A DNA stretch of 64,000 bases from Strigamia acuminata (Eukaryota > Arthropoda > Chilopoda > Geophilomorpha > Linotaeniidae): positions 7,991,060 through 8,055,059 of the forward strand of contig OX442314.1 of the NCBI GenBank assembly GCA_949358305.1, read 5' to 3'. Positions 30,280 through 42,225 of this stretch are shown here, in pieces. Within the stretch, counting starts at the first letter, position 1. Each line of letters begins with the position of its first letter. A program made the position numbers and the translations under genes. A model generated the notes under the pieces. It did not search any database. It saw only the letters and a program-made list of their open reading frames with translations, and had not been told where the DNA came from.

Positions 30280-30530
30280 TTTTATCCGGTTTTGGTTGTG
30301 CAGATTATTTGGTGACTACCAGCACTGAGTTCAGAATTGACTCTTCTCTTTTGTTTACAATAAATTCTTAGTCCCATAGTAACACTTTGTATGATGATTA
30401 CTGATTCATACATTTTCCATTAACGTGTCTCTGGTAGGTGACAGAAAGCGAAATTGGATTTTTGCACTGTGTATAATTATCCGCAGTAAATCTTATGAAA
30501 ATTTAATCAGAGTAAGTATAGAGCTTGCCA
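30280..30530 (-). promoter_or_regulatory. Orphan copy of the channel-gene upstream region
   Basis: It matches 36830-37080, the flank of gene A, over about 250 bp (GTGACTACCAGCACTGAGTT, TTCCCATAGTAAC-like text, GGATTTTTGCACTGTGTATA). No channel exon follows to the left, so this is probably what is left of the 5' side of gene D. Promoter function is inferred from position only. Confidence 0.5.
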
Positions 30531-30599
30531 TGAATTCAGTATCTTGAACCGCCCGTATCTAGCACGCATAAACTAATTGAAGTAAAAATTCATTATTGA

Positions 30600-32100
30600 T
30601 CTGGCCCAACTAGGAAGGCCTTTCCCTAAACAGGAAGTGCAGTCCTGACATAAAAGCCAAAGGTCTCTAGGCAACCATATTTAGGGCCGCTGCCAGATAC
30701 TTGGATGTTGCCCGATGGCTGGTGGGTCGATTCCACATTCTTTTGATGACGATTGGATTCTGGATGATTGAGTTTCCATGGTGTAGCCACTGCATGGAGC
30801 GGTATGGCATAGTCTGCGATTGATTCGGACGTGTTTTGATAACGTCTCTGGAATGCTCCCATACACGCGAGAAATGTGAAAATTTTCTTTTTGTTACTAG
30901 CAAATCCGTTGCTGTCAACATAGCACCCAAAATTATTGACTACTGTGGCATTGCTGCATTGCCACAAGGACCCACAATGCACAAATGGATAGCAGACGAC
31001 GCGAAGCGCGAAGTATGGCTACTTCTGGGCGCTGGTCATTTCCACCAGTGGGAAAATATGCAAATCTGAAGACAATGGACTTCAGGACTGATTGATCAAG
31101 ATTGATCTGGCTCGTTCATGTTCACGTGTGTTGGTCGTACCATAACGTGTATACAAATAAACGCTGCTAAACTTGATTGAATCGATGGGAATCTCTTCCA
31201 ACCAATTACAACAAAAACGCACCCCAATATCTGGTCCACTTTTCATAATAAAAAAGTGCGTCTGATAACTCGTAATATACGATACACGATAAACATTACC
31301 ACAAAGTTTATCACAAAGGAACAATCAGGCTTACCGTTAATGATTGAAAATCATAAAGAATTGTGTGTACAGGTGATTTTCAGTAAAGGAAAATTTCGAA
31401 ATAGACTTTCTAGTTATATTTCTCGGTTGGTTGTGCGAATAAAAATTGTATTTGTTTTTTTTTACAATTTTCTGTTAATCGACATGTGGAAACTATGACA
31501 ACAGTAATTGATAATGTTCCCTTTCAATTTTAACTCATAAATGTTGTAATTGGTTTTACTTTCACCGCACGTTGGATCAATTTTTTCTCATTTTAATTTT
31601 ATCAACATCATTCGTATATTTATGAAACAATTACGTTTTCTCTCTGAACAAGAAGAAATAGAAAAGGAATCTATACTGTATACATAATCCAACTATTGAC
31701 AATTTACTAACAGGGTCACCTCCACTAGTCAAAAGTAATTTGGGTTTTGAGGTTTAAATATGTTTTCTTTCAAAGCCTGACCATTTTTGTTAGTATTGGT
31801 ACTACAGACCGTTAAACCTGTTAAAATTAAAACGTGTACCGTGAATCGTTCGTTTCCATCAATGGATACACACATTCATTGAAGGAAGCGAGCGATTCAG
31901 TTTCTATAGTTGTAGATTTACGTACCGTAAAATTAAGGTGTTGACAAATGCAGCCATTTTGTATTCCTTCCTTTCCCCGCATTGGTGTTAAAAGATGACG
32001 CGGAAACGAATGAGACTCCGGGAAACCTGAAAACCTGAAACGTAGCTCCGAAGTTGATTCAGTCGAGATTGCAGGAGAAATTGAATAAATAACCGATAAC
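30600..32100. other. Intergenic DNA, possible degraded retroelement at 30626-30982
   Basis: A minus-strand frame at 30626-30982 reads FLACMGAFQRRYQNTSES and IADYAIPLHAV, which faintly resembles the RT-RNase H connection of Gypsy elements, but the match is weak. The remainder to 32100 shows nothing I can classify. From about 32140 to 32400 the downstream flank of gene A is homologous to the flank of gene D. Confidence 0.3.
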
Positions 32101-32540
32101 TTGGCCCAGTGGGTTCCAATAGTTAGGTACAGTGTGTTTTATACGTTTTATACGACAGTAGATAGCATTATAAAATATGATATAGGATTTTTAATAAAAT
32201 TTATTTCTAACAAGAGTTTAATTGTAAACAAATTAAATAACTACATTATTAAAATACCGACTCTTAATCGAGTAAATACAGAATAACAAATGGAATAGTT
32301 TATGGAAACAGAATTATTTTAGTTTTAAAAGGATAATTAGGCAGTACATTCGTTTTCAACAATGTAATCAGAAAACAACATTATTTCAATGTGAGTGCAA
32401 TATTAAAATGATTTTTTTTAAATTTTATATTCTTAAAATTTCAAATGTGAAATTTATTGCAACTGTGATTTTTGCATATTGATAGTTTTTCCCACAATTG
32501 ATTTTTTATTGCTACTTTTAGGACCAAATCGAAAACTGAT

Positions 32541-35500
32541 TCACCAGATCCTACTCCGATACCAATTATAAGTGTTTAAAATCCAAATATACAACGACAG
32601 TAATGACATTCCCAAACCTAATCCTACAATGCTACCGACATCGCTTAGCAAATGAGATATTGGATATGCCTGTTGCTCTTCTATAATCTCGAAGAAAGTA
32701 TCAGGAAATTGAACAACTATATATGTTACAGTAGATTTAAATAGTAATTTAGTCCCATGTAAACTAATTCTGTAAAAATTGTTTATGCACGGCAGTCTAC
32801 ATTTGCATTGTTTTTGATTTGCGTCAAAAGCCTTTAAGTACATTAAATGAGCCGTAGTGATTTCCTTTGTCGTGTTACAAACTGGTAAATTCGATCTCCA
32901 AAAATAAGGTAATCTGAAACAAACAGCAATTTTGGATTGGAATCGGATATTGGAATTGGAATTGGAAATCTGATTAGGATGTTGGAAGTTAAGAGAGTGA
33001 TTTAAGATAATTTAATGATAAACTTGTGTCTACTTCAGAAAATTGCGATTTTTTTAAAAAATTTTAGTACAAAAGATTTGAGGAGTAGTCATTTTTAGAC
33101 TAAATAAATGCTGCTCTACAAGTTTACAATTGGAAATTTCTGTCTATCTCTAATGGTTTCCAAGATAATTTTCAATGACCTTGATGGAACATCCCAAGGC
33201 CAAATTTTGGGTCATTGAAAAATTGCCCCACCCAACTTTAATATTTCACCATCATTGGATTAAATGCATTGTCAGCACTTTCAGAAATATTTCGTAGAGT
33301 TACAGATTTTTTTAACCATCCTGTATAAAAAGAAAACATTTAACTTAAGATGACTAAGATAAGTTGGATAGTACTAATTTGATGATGCTCTACAACTTTG
33401 TAATTGACTTTTTTGCTCTAACTTGATTGGTTTAGAAGTTAGCAAGTGAATAACCTTGAAAATGGCCTTCAAGGTCAAATTTGATGACATCATTGGATTG
33501 CTCTCACCCAACTTCCTATACGATCGCTTCATCAAAGTTGGCCTAGATGCAATTGCTGAGGAAATATTTGAGGGGAACAGACTTTTGTTTCACCCTGTAT
33601 AAGCTTATTTGTTTAACTTCTTATTTTTAGATAAATGTAATCATATTATTCAGTAATTTTAAAGTTAATAAAGATGTTCATTCATTTTAAACTATTTGTT
33701 CATTATTGCTGTATTACATTTTTACCCCTAGACATTAATTTAACAGTCAAATTCAAAGTGAAATATATGAACACAGCATACCTGCAGTTTAAAGTTTTGA
33801 CGAAATCCTTTTTCATGCAAGCATTTTTACACTTGAAATAAGTATTTTTGTTCTCTTCACATGGATTACGCTTTGTATTTCTTCGTATAGTCTATTTCAC
33901 ACAATGAAAGCACATTAGTACATATTTACCAGGCAAGTACCACATTCCTTCGAAGAAGAGGCTTTTATTCAAAACTGCAATCGTTCACCGCAACTTTGAT
34001 TTCCGTTTTTAAAAAAAAAATATAATATTTTTGTGTATTTAATGTAACGAACGTAACGTACGTTGAACTTTTGTTGCATTACATACAAAAAAATACCGTA
34101 TTGTCACAATAATACGGTATTTTGCTCTCTCAGCCGTGGATCTTAGTCGAGGGCGACTCTTGATCGAAGGAAAAGGGTATGTACAATATCTTTAATTTAC
34201 TACCTTAACTGGTCGAAGAGTAACCATGTTTCCCGATTGATACTCTAAAGCCAAAGGTGTCACAATGTTAACTTCTTCTTCCAGGTTATTTAGGAAAACC
34301 TGAATATTAGTATAATTTAAACTTAGGTCTGTATACTGTACATGGTGTCTGATTATATTGTTAGGAAACGAGGTTTAACTAAATTAAATGGTGTTGTGGT
34401 ACCTTTAGATTTTGGTCACAGACTTTTGAAAGAGATATATTTCTTAATTTAAGTAGAAGCTGAGCATCTCGAATGACTGATTTTTCTGAAAAGCATTTGA
34501 AAATCATAATTTGAAATGGCTTGTGAATTCTTAGAAATTAGATTTGTAAATTACCTGCATTTATTCGTGTGCAGTTACCAAAAGGAAGTGAAATAGGATG
34601 CTTTGATGCGTTTAATGCTAATTTATATCCATAATGATACTAGAAAAACAATAATTTTCATTCTTCTATTTTTGTAAATTTACAGTACCATACTTATGTA
34701 TACTGTATACCTCATTATCGATTTCAATTTTCTCATGAATATTCAGTGTGTCCCATATTTCTGCCAGTGACAATTTGTTGTTGAACAATTGCCAGGGCGA
34801 TATTTCATTACAAGTTTTCTTGGAGTGTTTCAGTAAGTGCAATCTGGCTTCGTCCACGCCATCATTTTGTTGTTCGCCACATAGCGTAATTGACCGAAAT
34901 TCTGTGTAGCGACGTTGATCTATTCTAACCATCTTTGTAACCGGTTCATCAATGTAGTAGTTAAAACGAATGTGCAAGCAATATAATGTGAATCCTACGA
35001 TCACAAATACCAACACAAACTTAAGTTTTTTTAAGACACCAAATGTCATGGTTTGCTCTTCATTCTCAATAACTTTCTTCTTGCATGTTTCGTACAAATA
35101 GTGGATCTTATAAATGGATCTTTTTTGGTGAATGTTAGTTGCAACATAATATAAATACCAAGTGATTTCAGGTAATGAAATTAATGATAGACCGAAAAAC
35201 AGACCCAAGTTGCCTCCTAAATCTGACAGTAAAGCAATAACGTCATAGATGTACCGTTCTTCAAACACACTGATTTTCTCATTAGTTATTGCTAAAGACA
35301 CAGATATACTATTTTTATTGTCGCCTGTGCCTGTATCGGTAGATGGTGTAAACGTTATTTGATGACACGGACGTCGACATGGACATGAAGAAATTGGGTG
35401 AGTGGTGTCAATTACTTCACGCGCTCTACCGTATTGCACGAGTGTGTTGTTTGAACATTTACATAGTGGTAAATCTGTTTTTGTAAAGGGGAATCTTGCA

Positions 35501-36686
35501 CAAAAAAAATTAAATGACGATTTATTTGGTTCTTGGTGTACTAGTAACACCATCATAGTCTTACCTGCATGTTAGATGCTCTTTAAATTTTTTGGTTAGA
35601 CAACTCCGATAGCATTCTCTAAATTTGTCTTCACTGGAGCATTTATTTGTAGGTGAATTAAGAAATATGAACTAAAAAATAAAAATCAAATTAAATGGTG
35701 TCTAGTGGTTTTATAATTTTGGATAAAATTTTACTTTGTTATAACTGAAATAAATTTTTGATGTTCCACCCAAAAATTGCACTCCTGGGCAATAGTGTTT
35801 CCCAAAATTATTGAACGCAAGGAAAAGCTAAGAATGAAAAGAAAACAAAATGAATAATAATTACAACCGTAATTATTGAAATTACCCAATGTGGCGCTGT
35901 AGGACAAATGTGATCATAATTTTTTTCCATTTTTACTGTCAGTACTTGTCCAACAAATGAGTCGCTAGAAGCTTTTGCTATGTAAATCGATGATAAAGTC
36001 TATTAAGTAGAAGGTGCTAAATATTGTGTGTGTAGTTACGTAATTGAATTGTCGAGCACATTCCTAATTCATAGCCAATTTCAATCAGAACAATTGATTT
36101 GTTTGAATTTCTATATCCCTGTAAAAATAAATTAGAATTTTTTCTTTCGATTTTTAAATACTTTTTTCTTTTATCTCTTTACTTTTAATTTGACGCTCAC
36201 TATGTCGTTCGTCAAATTAGTCGCTTTCCAAAGTTCGTCCACATTGTAAGTTGGGGTTGCCAAAAAGGTTTTCATCATGTGAAAGCATTCCCTGATTTGA
36301 GGTTTGAGGTTTACATGAGTTTTATTCCAAAGACTGGCCATTTCTTTCGTATCACTATTGCATATCATCAAGTTTGGTAGTTCGACATCTTCCGATCTAC
36401 TCGTTACATCAACAACTGTTGGATAACTTAAGTAATACATTATCCTATCGCAACTCTGATAAGTGAGCAAGCACGAGCAAAATGAGAATAAAAGTAGCCA
36501 AAAGGTGTGATGCTTTGTCCAACGTCTTCTACTGCTTACGAAATCATCCAAACCGTCTAACTTGCATCGAAGTTTATTTTCATCCTCCTCCAGCAATCGG
36601 TGAATTTCCGAACGAATTTCAAATCTTTCCCTCCATCTTTTTACCAAACAATTGTTCTGCATTGTATCTGTTACCTCCATGTACAT
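32541..36686 (-). CDS. Double-domain DEG/ENaC channel gene A, complete (801 aa)
   Basis: This is a predicted plasma-membrane cation channel with two amiloride-sensitive channel (ASC) domains in one chain. The 11 exons are 36686-36183, 36118-36040, 35977-35886, 35827-35735, 35671-35565, 35494-34711, 34639-34555, 34485-34403, 34299-34204, 33891-33782 and 32913-32541. All have AG/GT borders, and the phases add to 802 codons with stop. TM1 is at residues 61-79 and LPNLMICN follows (family motif FP.vTiCN). TM2 is at about 383-409 with the filter-type GLS. A linker of about 40 residues leads to the second TM1 (about 449-466) and RSITLCGE; the second TM2 (about 768-790) has GMS. The N-terminal His-Gly gating motif of ENaC/ASIC reads Asp-Gly here. 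The only copy in the window that looks fully functional. Confidence 0.9.
33010..33602 (+). repeat. Interspersed repeat family Z, copy 3, in intron 10 of gene A
   Basis: The longest copy of the family. Its right part matches 672-912 (inverted) and 28681-28842; the left part has a partial second copy of the same text (GACCTTGATGGAACATCCCAAGG, CACCCAACTTTAAT). It ends CACCCTGTATA. Confidence 0.65.
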
Positions 36687-37560
36687 AATTCAAACTATGG
36701 TACTAGTGGATGTCACTGTAAGGCCAATTGATATCTTGTAAATAACTTGTACATACTTACTCCGTACGGCGACTATTCATCGCGCGACCACTCATTGCGT
36801 AGTCTTTTACCTGTGTGAAAAAGTACTGCAAATTATTTGTTGACTACCAGCACTGAGTTTAGAATTGATTTGGTGACTACCAGCACATTGACTCTTCTCT
36901 TTTGTTTGCAATTAATTTTTATTCCCATAGTAACCCTTTGTTTAATGACTATTGATTCACACATTACCCATTAACGTGTCTGATGAGTAAAAGACAGCAA
37001 AATTGGATTTTTGCACTGTGTATAATTATTCACAGCAAATCTTTTGTGCAGAAAATTTAATCAGTTAGTATTTGTAAAGGCCTTTTAATTATTTAAATGC
37101 GCATTATATGAGAAGCATTAAATATTCACTAAATAAATGTTGCAGGAATTGGCAATTATTTAAAATGATTAATAAAGGATTTTATAAATGCAAATGAGTG
37201 AATGTAAACCTATTAGCATAGACACATTTAAATGCATTATATAAAAAGCAAGTTACTTTAATTAAATAAGTATAATTGCAAATAAACTCATATTTACAGA
37301 GCTTTACATTTGAAGCAATAATAGAACTTAAACATCAATTAATAACTAATAATTCTATATGAGAAAATATAATCATTAAATAACTCTAAGTAGAAAAATC
37401 TAACTAAACAATTTAATGTTAAAGAATATCTGAGGAGTTATTTCTATATCATCATACCCAAATAATAAATAATTTAATAAATTTAATAAAGTAATTTAAC
37501 ATGCAAGCAATAAATATAAATATAAATTAATTAAGCTAACACAAAACTAAAATTCAAATA
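36687..37560 (-). promoter_or_regulatory. 5' flank of channel gene A
   Basis: This is intergenic DNA between the divergent gene A and the cullin copy. The part 36830-37080 is conserved with 30280-30530, including a small internal duplication of GGTGACTACCAGCAC. From 37080 to 37560 it is plain AT-rich sequence. No clear core promoter motif is seen. Confidence 0.4.
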
Positions 37561-37660
37561 TCGCGCACATTTCAGAGAAGCAAACATTCGTTTGTTCAAC
37601 GTTTAGTGAACGTTCACAGTTCTGACCAATGTCCGTCTTCCGTATGAATTACATTTCCTG

Positions 37661-37668
37661 TATATAAG
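37661..37668 (+). promoter_or_regulatory. TATA box of the cullin-5-like copy
   Basis: TATATAAG lies 81 bp before the ATG. A CCAAT box (GACCAAT) is at 37623-37629, and TCAGCGTTACA about 25 bp downstream fits an initiator region. Confidence 0.65.
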
Positions 37669-37748
37669 CTGCAGATTTCAGCGTTACAATCATCAATCAT
37701 CCTAGCAGCTTCGAATCGTGGTTGTAGTAACCAATTTATTCGTTTACA

Positions 37749-39101
37749 ATGCAAACTCCAGCCGAAAAGGATTTCGAATTCATTTGCGAGATAAGTTTAA
37801 AGCTTTTGCTAGGAAAATCACTTACTGTTAACGAATGGAACGATCTATTTTCCACCGTGCACACACTCACGACACGGGACGAAAATCAAAAAGAACTAAT
37901 CTACCTCGCGCTACAAAAGCAAATTTTATCGACCATCGAGCGCTTGCAAGCAAAATTACCGACGGAATGCGAACCGGACGTCTACCTAAAAGCATACACC
38001 GACGAATGGAAATCATTTTTCCTCCTTTGCCAACGTTATTCCTTACCGTTTGTAAAATTGGAATCGAAAGTACTTGACGGTTGTGACAGGTACAACGTTT
38101 GTAATCTCATGCTGCAGAGTTGGAATGAAAGTATTTTTTCGGACAAGAAGGAACACATCCACAAAAGCGTTATGAAGTTAATCGAAGCGGAGAGAAACGG
38201 CCAGACGTGTGATCCGCAGCTAATAATTGGAATCCGCGAGTCTTATGTAAATTTATGCACTACTCCCAAAGACAGTTTATCCCTTTATCGGGAGTTTTTT
38301 GAGAAAGCGTACTTCGAAGACACTCGGGCGTTTTATGGGACCAATGCGCAGGAGTATCTGAGGGTCAACGGAGTCGAGAATTACATGAAATATGCCGATA
38401 TACGACTCAGCGAAGAGATTAGGCGGGCGGAGAAATATTTGGACGCGAGTTCGCGTCAAGAATTGACTAAAATCTGCGGCGATGTTTTGGTGTTTCCGGT
38501 CAAGGAAGTCGTTTTAGCGGAGTGTGGGGCAATGATCAAGCGCAACGATATTGACAATCTTCTACGAATGTTTCATCTGTTGAATCTCGTGCCCGAATGT
38601 ATTCCACCTATGCTCGTCGAGTTGGAGGAATGTATCGTCAAAGCTGGTTTGGCGGAGATGGTTGCGGGAGCTGAAACGATCGTTCAGGATTCCGAGAAAT
38701 ACGTGCAACAACTACTTGATCTCTTCAATCGGTCTAGCGAATTAGTCGAGAAAGCTTTTGAAAATAATTCGAGATTTCTTTCGGCGAGAGATAAAGCGTT
38801 CAAGAGAATTGTCAACGGCACTGCGATTTTTAATTTGGAACTTGCGTCCAGGACAAAAACTCAGCCGGAGTCGAAATGTTCCGAGTTGTTGGCCAATTTC
38901 TGCGTCAAGTTGTTGAGTAAGACGAGTGTGAGTAAGAAACTGACCTCGGAGATCGTCGAAAGCAGATTTAAAGGAGTGCTGTTATTGCTGAAGTATGTGC
39001 AAAACGAAGATGTGTCCATGATTCGCTTACAGTTGCACCTGACGAGACGCTTGATTTTGGAAAATTTGGCGGACAACGACATGGAGAATATGGTCGGTTA
39101 G
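37749..39101 (+). CDS. Cul5-like: Cullin-5-like protein, intronless and C-terminally truncated (450 aa)
   Basis: The frame is colinear with cullin-5: cullin repeats (WNDLFSTVHTL, LMLQSWNESIFSDKK, LIIGIRESYVNLC), FYGTNAQEYLRVNGVENYMK, VVLAECGAMIKRN, SEKYVQQLLDLFNRSSELV, KTQPESKCSELLAN, VLLLLKYVQNEDV and HLTRRLILENLAD. Cullin-5 is the scaffold of SOCS-box ubiquitin ligases; its N-terminal half binds Elongin BC adaptors and its C-terminal half binds Rbx2 and NEDD8. Here the protein stops at residue 450 of roughly 780 because TAG (39099-39101) replaces the Trp codon after ENMVG; about 25 further open codons follow (LRDVGMPAG) and then homology ends. The RYHKA-type stretch is altered. The lack of introns suggests a retrocopy. 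It may be a pseudogene, or a truncated adaptor-binding protein expressed from its own TATA box. Confidence 0.85.
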   Translation: MQTPAEKDFEFICEISLKLLLGKSLTVNEWNDLFSTVHTLTTRDENQKELIYLALQKQILSTIERLQAKLPTECEPDVYLKAYTDEWKSFFLLCQRYSLPFVKLESKVLDGCDRYNVCNLMLQSWNESIFSDKKEHIHKSVMKLIEAERNGQTCDPQLIIGIRESYVNLCTTPKDSLSLYREFFEKAYFEDTRAFYGTNAQEYLRVNGVENYMKYADIRLSEEIRRAEKYLDASSRQELTKICGDVLVFPVKEVVLAECGAMIKRNDIDNLLRMFHLLNLVPECIPPMLVELEECIVKAGLAEMVAGAETIVQDSEKYVQQLLDLFNRSSELVEKAFENNSRFLSARDKAFKRIVNGTAIFNLELASRTKTQPESKCSELLANFCVKLLSKTSVSKKLTSEIVESRFKGVLLLLKYVQNEDVSMIRLQLHLTRRLILENLADNDMENMVG

Positions 39102-39179
39102 TTGAGAGATGTGGGAATGCCGGCCGGAAAGCCCAGAAAAGCCATTCAGATTTCGCCAGAAGTGAATTATTAGTAAAAA

Positions 39180-39784
39180 TGTGTCATTTTTTTCCTAAAA
39201 AATTTTTTAAAAATTGTTTATTTTAATTGTGGTACTAATAATTATAAATAAATAATTGATCTATTCAACACTTCTTGTCTTTTACCATAAACAATCTTTT
39301 AAGGCAAATTAAAATGTTGGTGCAAAGAACTTGTTTTTGTAATTTTCATCGTGTTTCAAACAGTCTACAACTTTTTCTTTTAACAGTTGTATATCGTTTA
39401 TTTTCCTTAGATATTTTTCGTAATTTCGAATTTTTATGCGTGCTGTGTTGCAGGGAAGTTTTTAAGGAGGAGTTTGTTATTGCAATGCGATTTTATCTTT
39501 GCGCACTGTAATAAATCTCAGAATTGACACGTGGTAAAGTCATTACAGATTTTATATTCCCCAAAACGAAACCAAAACTATCAAAAACATCCTACAAAGC
39601 AACAAAATGCACTAAAAACACACAATAAAAAACTAACAAAAACATCCTACACTAAAAACACCAAAGCAACAACAAAAACAAAATTGATTTTTTAAATCAC
39701 ATCTTTGTAGTTGCCGTTTTATGACTTTTTGCTGACATAACATACCGGTATTCTTGTACTTGAATAACTTTACGAAAACCATAT
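39180..39784. other. AT-rich intergenic spacer
   Basis: This follows the cullin copy and precedes the terminal exon of gene C. It contains an A/C-rich simple stretch (AACAAAAACATCCTACA repeated, about 39560-39680). No gene is seen. Confidence 0.5.
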
Positions 39785-40165
39785 TTAATGGTCTTCTTTG
39801 TGGTCAAATCGACAACCCATTCTCAAATTCTGACGACTCTTATACCAACTATAACTGTTTAAAATGCAAATGTAGAATGACAGCAATGACATTCCCAGAC
39901 CTAATCCTACAATGCTACCGACATCGCTTAGCAATTGAGACAGCGGATATTTCTCTTGCTCTTCCATAGTCTCTACGAAGTCATCAGATAATCTAATAAC
40001 TAGGAATGTTATAACATTTAATGCATATTTATTCCCATGCATGGTAGTTCTGTAAAAACTGTTTTCGCAAGGTTGTTTACATTTGCATTGTTTTCGTTTT
40101 GACTCAAAATTATTGAAGTACGTTAAATGAGCAATGGTAATTTCCTTTGTTGTGTTACAAGATGG

Positions 40166-40286
40166 TGTGAGAATGATTAGACAACCGTTAGGCTTGAATG
40201 TCGTAACTAGACTGCTTGATTCATGATTGTTGCATATAGAACCGATCTTGACCAGAACTGGCCGCCAGAGGGAGCTATCGCTCACA
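40166..40286 (-). repeat. TRIM-like 3' LTR (121 bp)
   Basis: Starts TGTGAGAATG and ends ATCGCTCACA on the plus strand; same as 42599-42719. It is translated in the flanking frames as an artefact (SLWRPVLVKIGS). Confidence 0.95.
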
Positions 40287-40344
40287 CGACCCCTCCAACA
40301 AGATTGTCGTCCCCGACAATTATTATTACAAAACACTAGATAAA

Positions 40345-42225
40345 TTATTTTCGTAGCTCGCTGGTCCCATGTTTTCCGTCTGATTGGCTTGCGCCACCAT
40401 GCCAAACTTGGTTTGTTCCCCTTCGTGAATATTCATGGCTCGATTCGAATCCATTCACCTCGATCTCATCGTATTTCTCGTCGTACTCCTCGCCTTTCTC
40501 GTCGTATTCCTCGCCTTTCTCGTAATTCGCATCAACTTCGTCTGAACTAGCATCAACTTTGTTCGAATTCGTATTAAACTCTAGTTTCATCTTGCCTTCA
40601 TCCATCTTCGACCTGTCCTCTTCCAATTTCGCCTCATTCGCATCTCGATTCGTCTTATTTCTATCTTGATTCGTTTTAGTCGCATCTCGCTTCATCTCAG
40701 TCACATCTCGATTTACTTCATCCGCATCTCGATCTACTTCGTCCGCATCTCGACCCACTTCGTCCGCATCTCGATTTATTTCGCTCTTTTCGTCAAAATC
40801 GTTTTCGTTCTTGTCATCATTAGGTGCGTTCAATCTGCTAGTCGAAAGTCACTTAACTGACTTAACTGACTTTCAGAGGGCGGAAGTGACGATAATTACG
40901 TCACATTTTCACCAAGTAAAGTCACCTAAGTGACTTTCAGAAAAGTAACTGGAAAGTTCCTTTTCCACCTTTTAAAAGTGACTTATGTGCGTGCGCATGC
41001 GCATTGCACATTTAACAAATACAGTGGCAGCCATTTTGTTCTCGATGAACACGGTAAATTCACACGTGTGGCACACGGTAAATATACGTGTGGCACACGG
41101 TAAATATACGTGTGGCACACGGTAAATATACGTGTGGCACACGGTAAATATACGTGTGGCACACGGTAGATTCACGTGTGGCACACGGTAAATTCACACG
41201 TGTGGCACACGCTAAATTCACGTGTGGCAATGCACGGTAAATTCACGATAAATTCACGGTAAATTCACGATAAATTCACGGTAAATTCACGGTAAATTCA
41301 CGGTAAATTCACGGTAAATTTGGCAAATTCATGGTAAATTCGGCAAATTCACGGTAAATGGAAATGGAAGTCTGGTGGTAAGTAAGTGCATTCAATGAAA
41401 AGTGACTTTGAGGAAAGTAAGGAAAGTGAAAGTCACTTCTTCTAACACAGATTGAACGCACCTATTGTCTATTTCTTCTTTTTCATCTAATTCTTCGTTG
41501 TTCTCGCCAAAGTCGTTGATTCGCGCATCGTCATTGCTGCTACACGCATCACCATCGCTATCCAACGCGTCAATTTCACCGCTCCACCCATCAAATTCTA
41601 GTTTTATTGCATTTTTAACCAATTTCGTCTTGTCCTCGTCCACTTTCGTCTCGTCTTCGCCTACGTCCACTTTTGTCTCGTCTACGTCCACTTTCGTCTC
41701 GTCCTCATCTACGTCCACTTTCGTCTCGTCTTCGTCTACGTCCACTTTCGTCTCGTCCTCGGTCTCCTGCTGCAAAATTGCCGCGTTTCGCGCGACCATC
41801 TGCTGCGTCAACGCCGCCATTTGCTGAACCAGCGCGTCCACCGAAAAACTCGGCCCAGCTTCAGATTTGGTGTTCTCGAACATCCGCTGCATCAACGCCG
41901 CCATTTGCTGCAAAATTGCCGCGTTTCGCGCGTCCATCTGCTGCATCAACGCCGCATGATTACGAGCGCTATCCGCTGCTTCACGTCTCTTCTCCTGCTC
42001 CTGCCGAAATTTCTCCAATGCAATTTGTTCTTCCTCCCGATCCGCCAACTCCTGATCTTCGTTATCCAACCGCAACCATATCAAAATCGACGACCGATCC
42101 AGATCCGTCGTGTCCCAACTTCGCCGATCCGCCTCCGCCTTTAAAACTGGATACGAAAATTGCCCCAACACGTCTCTATTGCACGACCTAAGCAGCATGT
42201 TCAATTCGCCTGACATAGTCTCCAC
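40345..42225 (-). CDS. Gag-like frame of the TRIM element, split by a 640-bp MITE
   Basis: The frame starts at 42225 (METMSGELNML). It has a helical N-terminal part with SSILIWLRLDNEDQELA and coiled-coil repeats (ALMQQMDARNAAILQQMA), then an acidic repeat (DETKVDVDE, several copies), reaching the MITE at about 41463. It resumes in the same frame at about 40822 with acidic, asparagine-rich repeats (NRDADEV units) and ends at 40345. Without the 640-bp MITE and its 2-bp duplication it would be about 412 codons. No zinc knuckle is visible; assignment as Gag rests on position and helical character. Confidence 0.55.
40823..41462. mobile_element. MITE nested in the TRIM element, with internal tandem repeats
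   Basis: The ends GGTGCGTTCAATCTG and CAGATTGAACGCACC are inverted repeats flanked by TA on both sides. Just inside are AAGTCACTT-type inverted blocks. It holds two related arrays: about 22-bp CACGGTAAATATACGTGTGG units (41050-41230) and 11-bp TTCACGGTAAA units (41230-41360). Confidence 0.85.
41050..41360 (+). repeat. CACGGTAAAT tandem arrays
   Basis: About seven 21-22 bp units sharing CACACGGTAAAT and CGTGTGG pass into about ten shorter ACGGTAAATTC units, so the short unit looks like a collapsed form of the long one. Confidence 0.95.

Noticed and set aside
30626-30982. Retroelement pol fragment
   Set aside because: The resemblance to the Gypsy RT-RNase H connection is too weak to claim; mentioned only as a possibility.
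41465-42191. Plus-strand frames rich in Ser, Arg and Pro
   Set aside because: These are complements of the acidic and coiled-coil repeats in the TRIM Gag-like frame.
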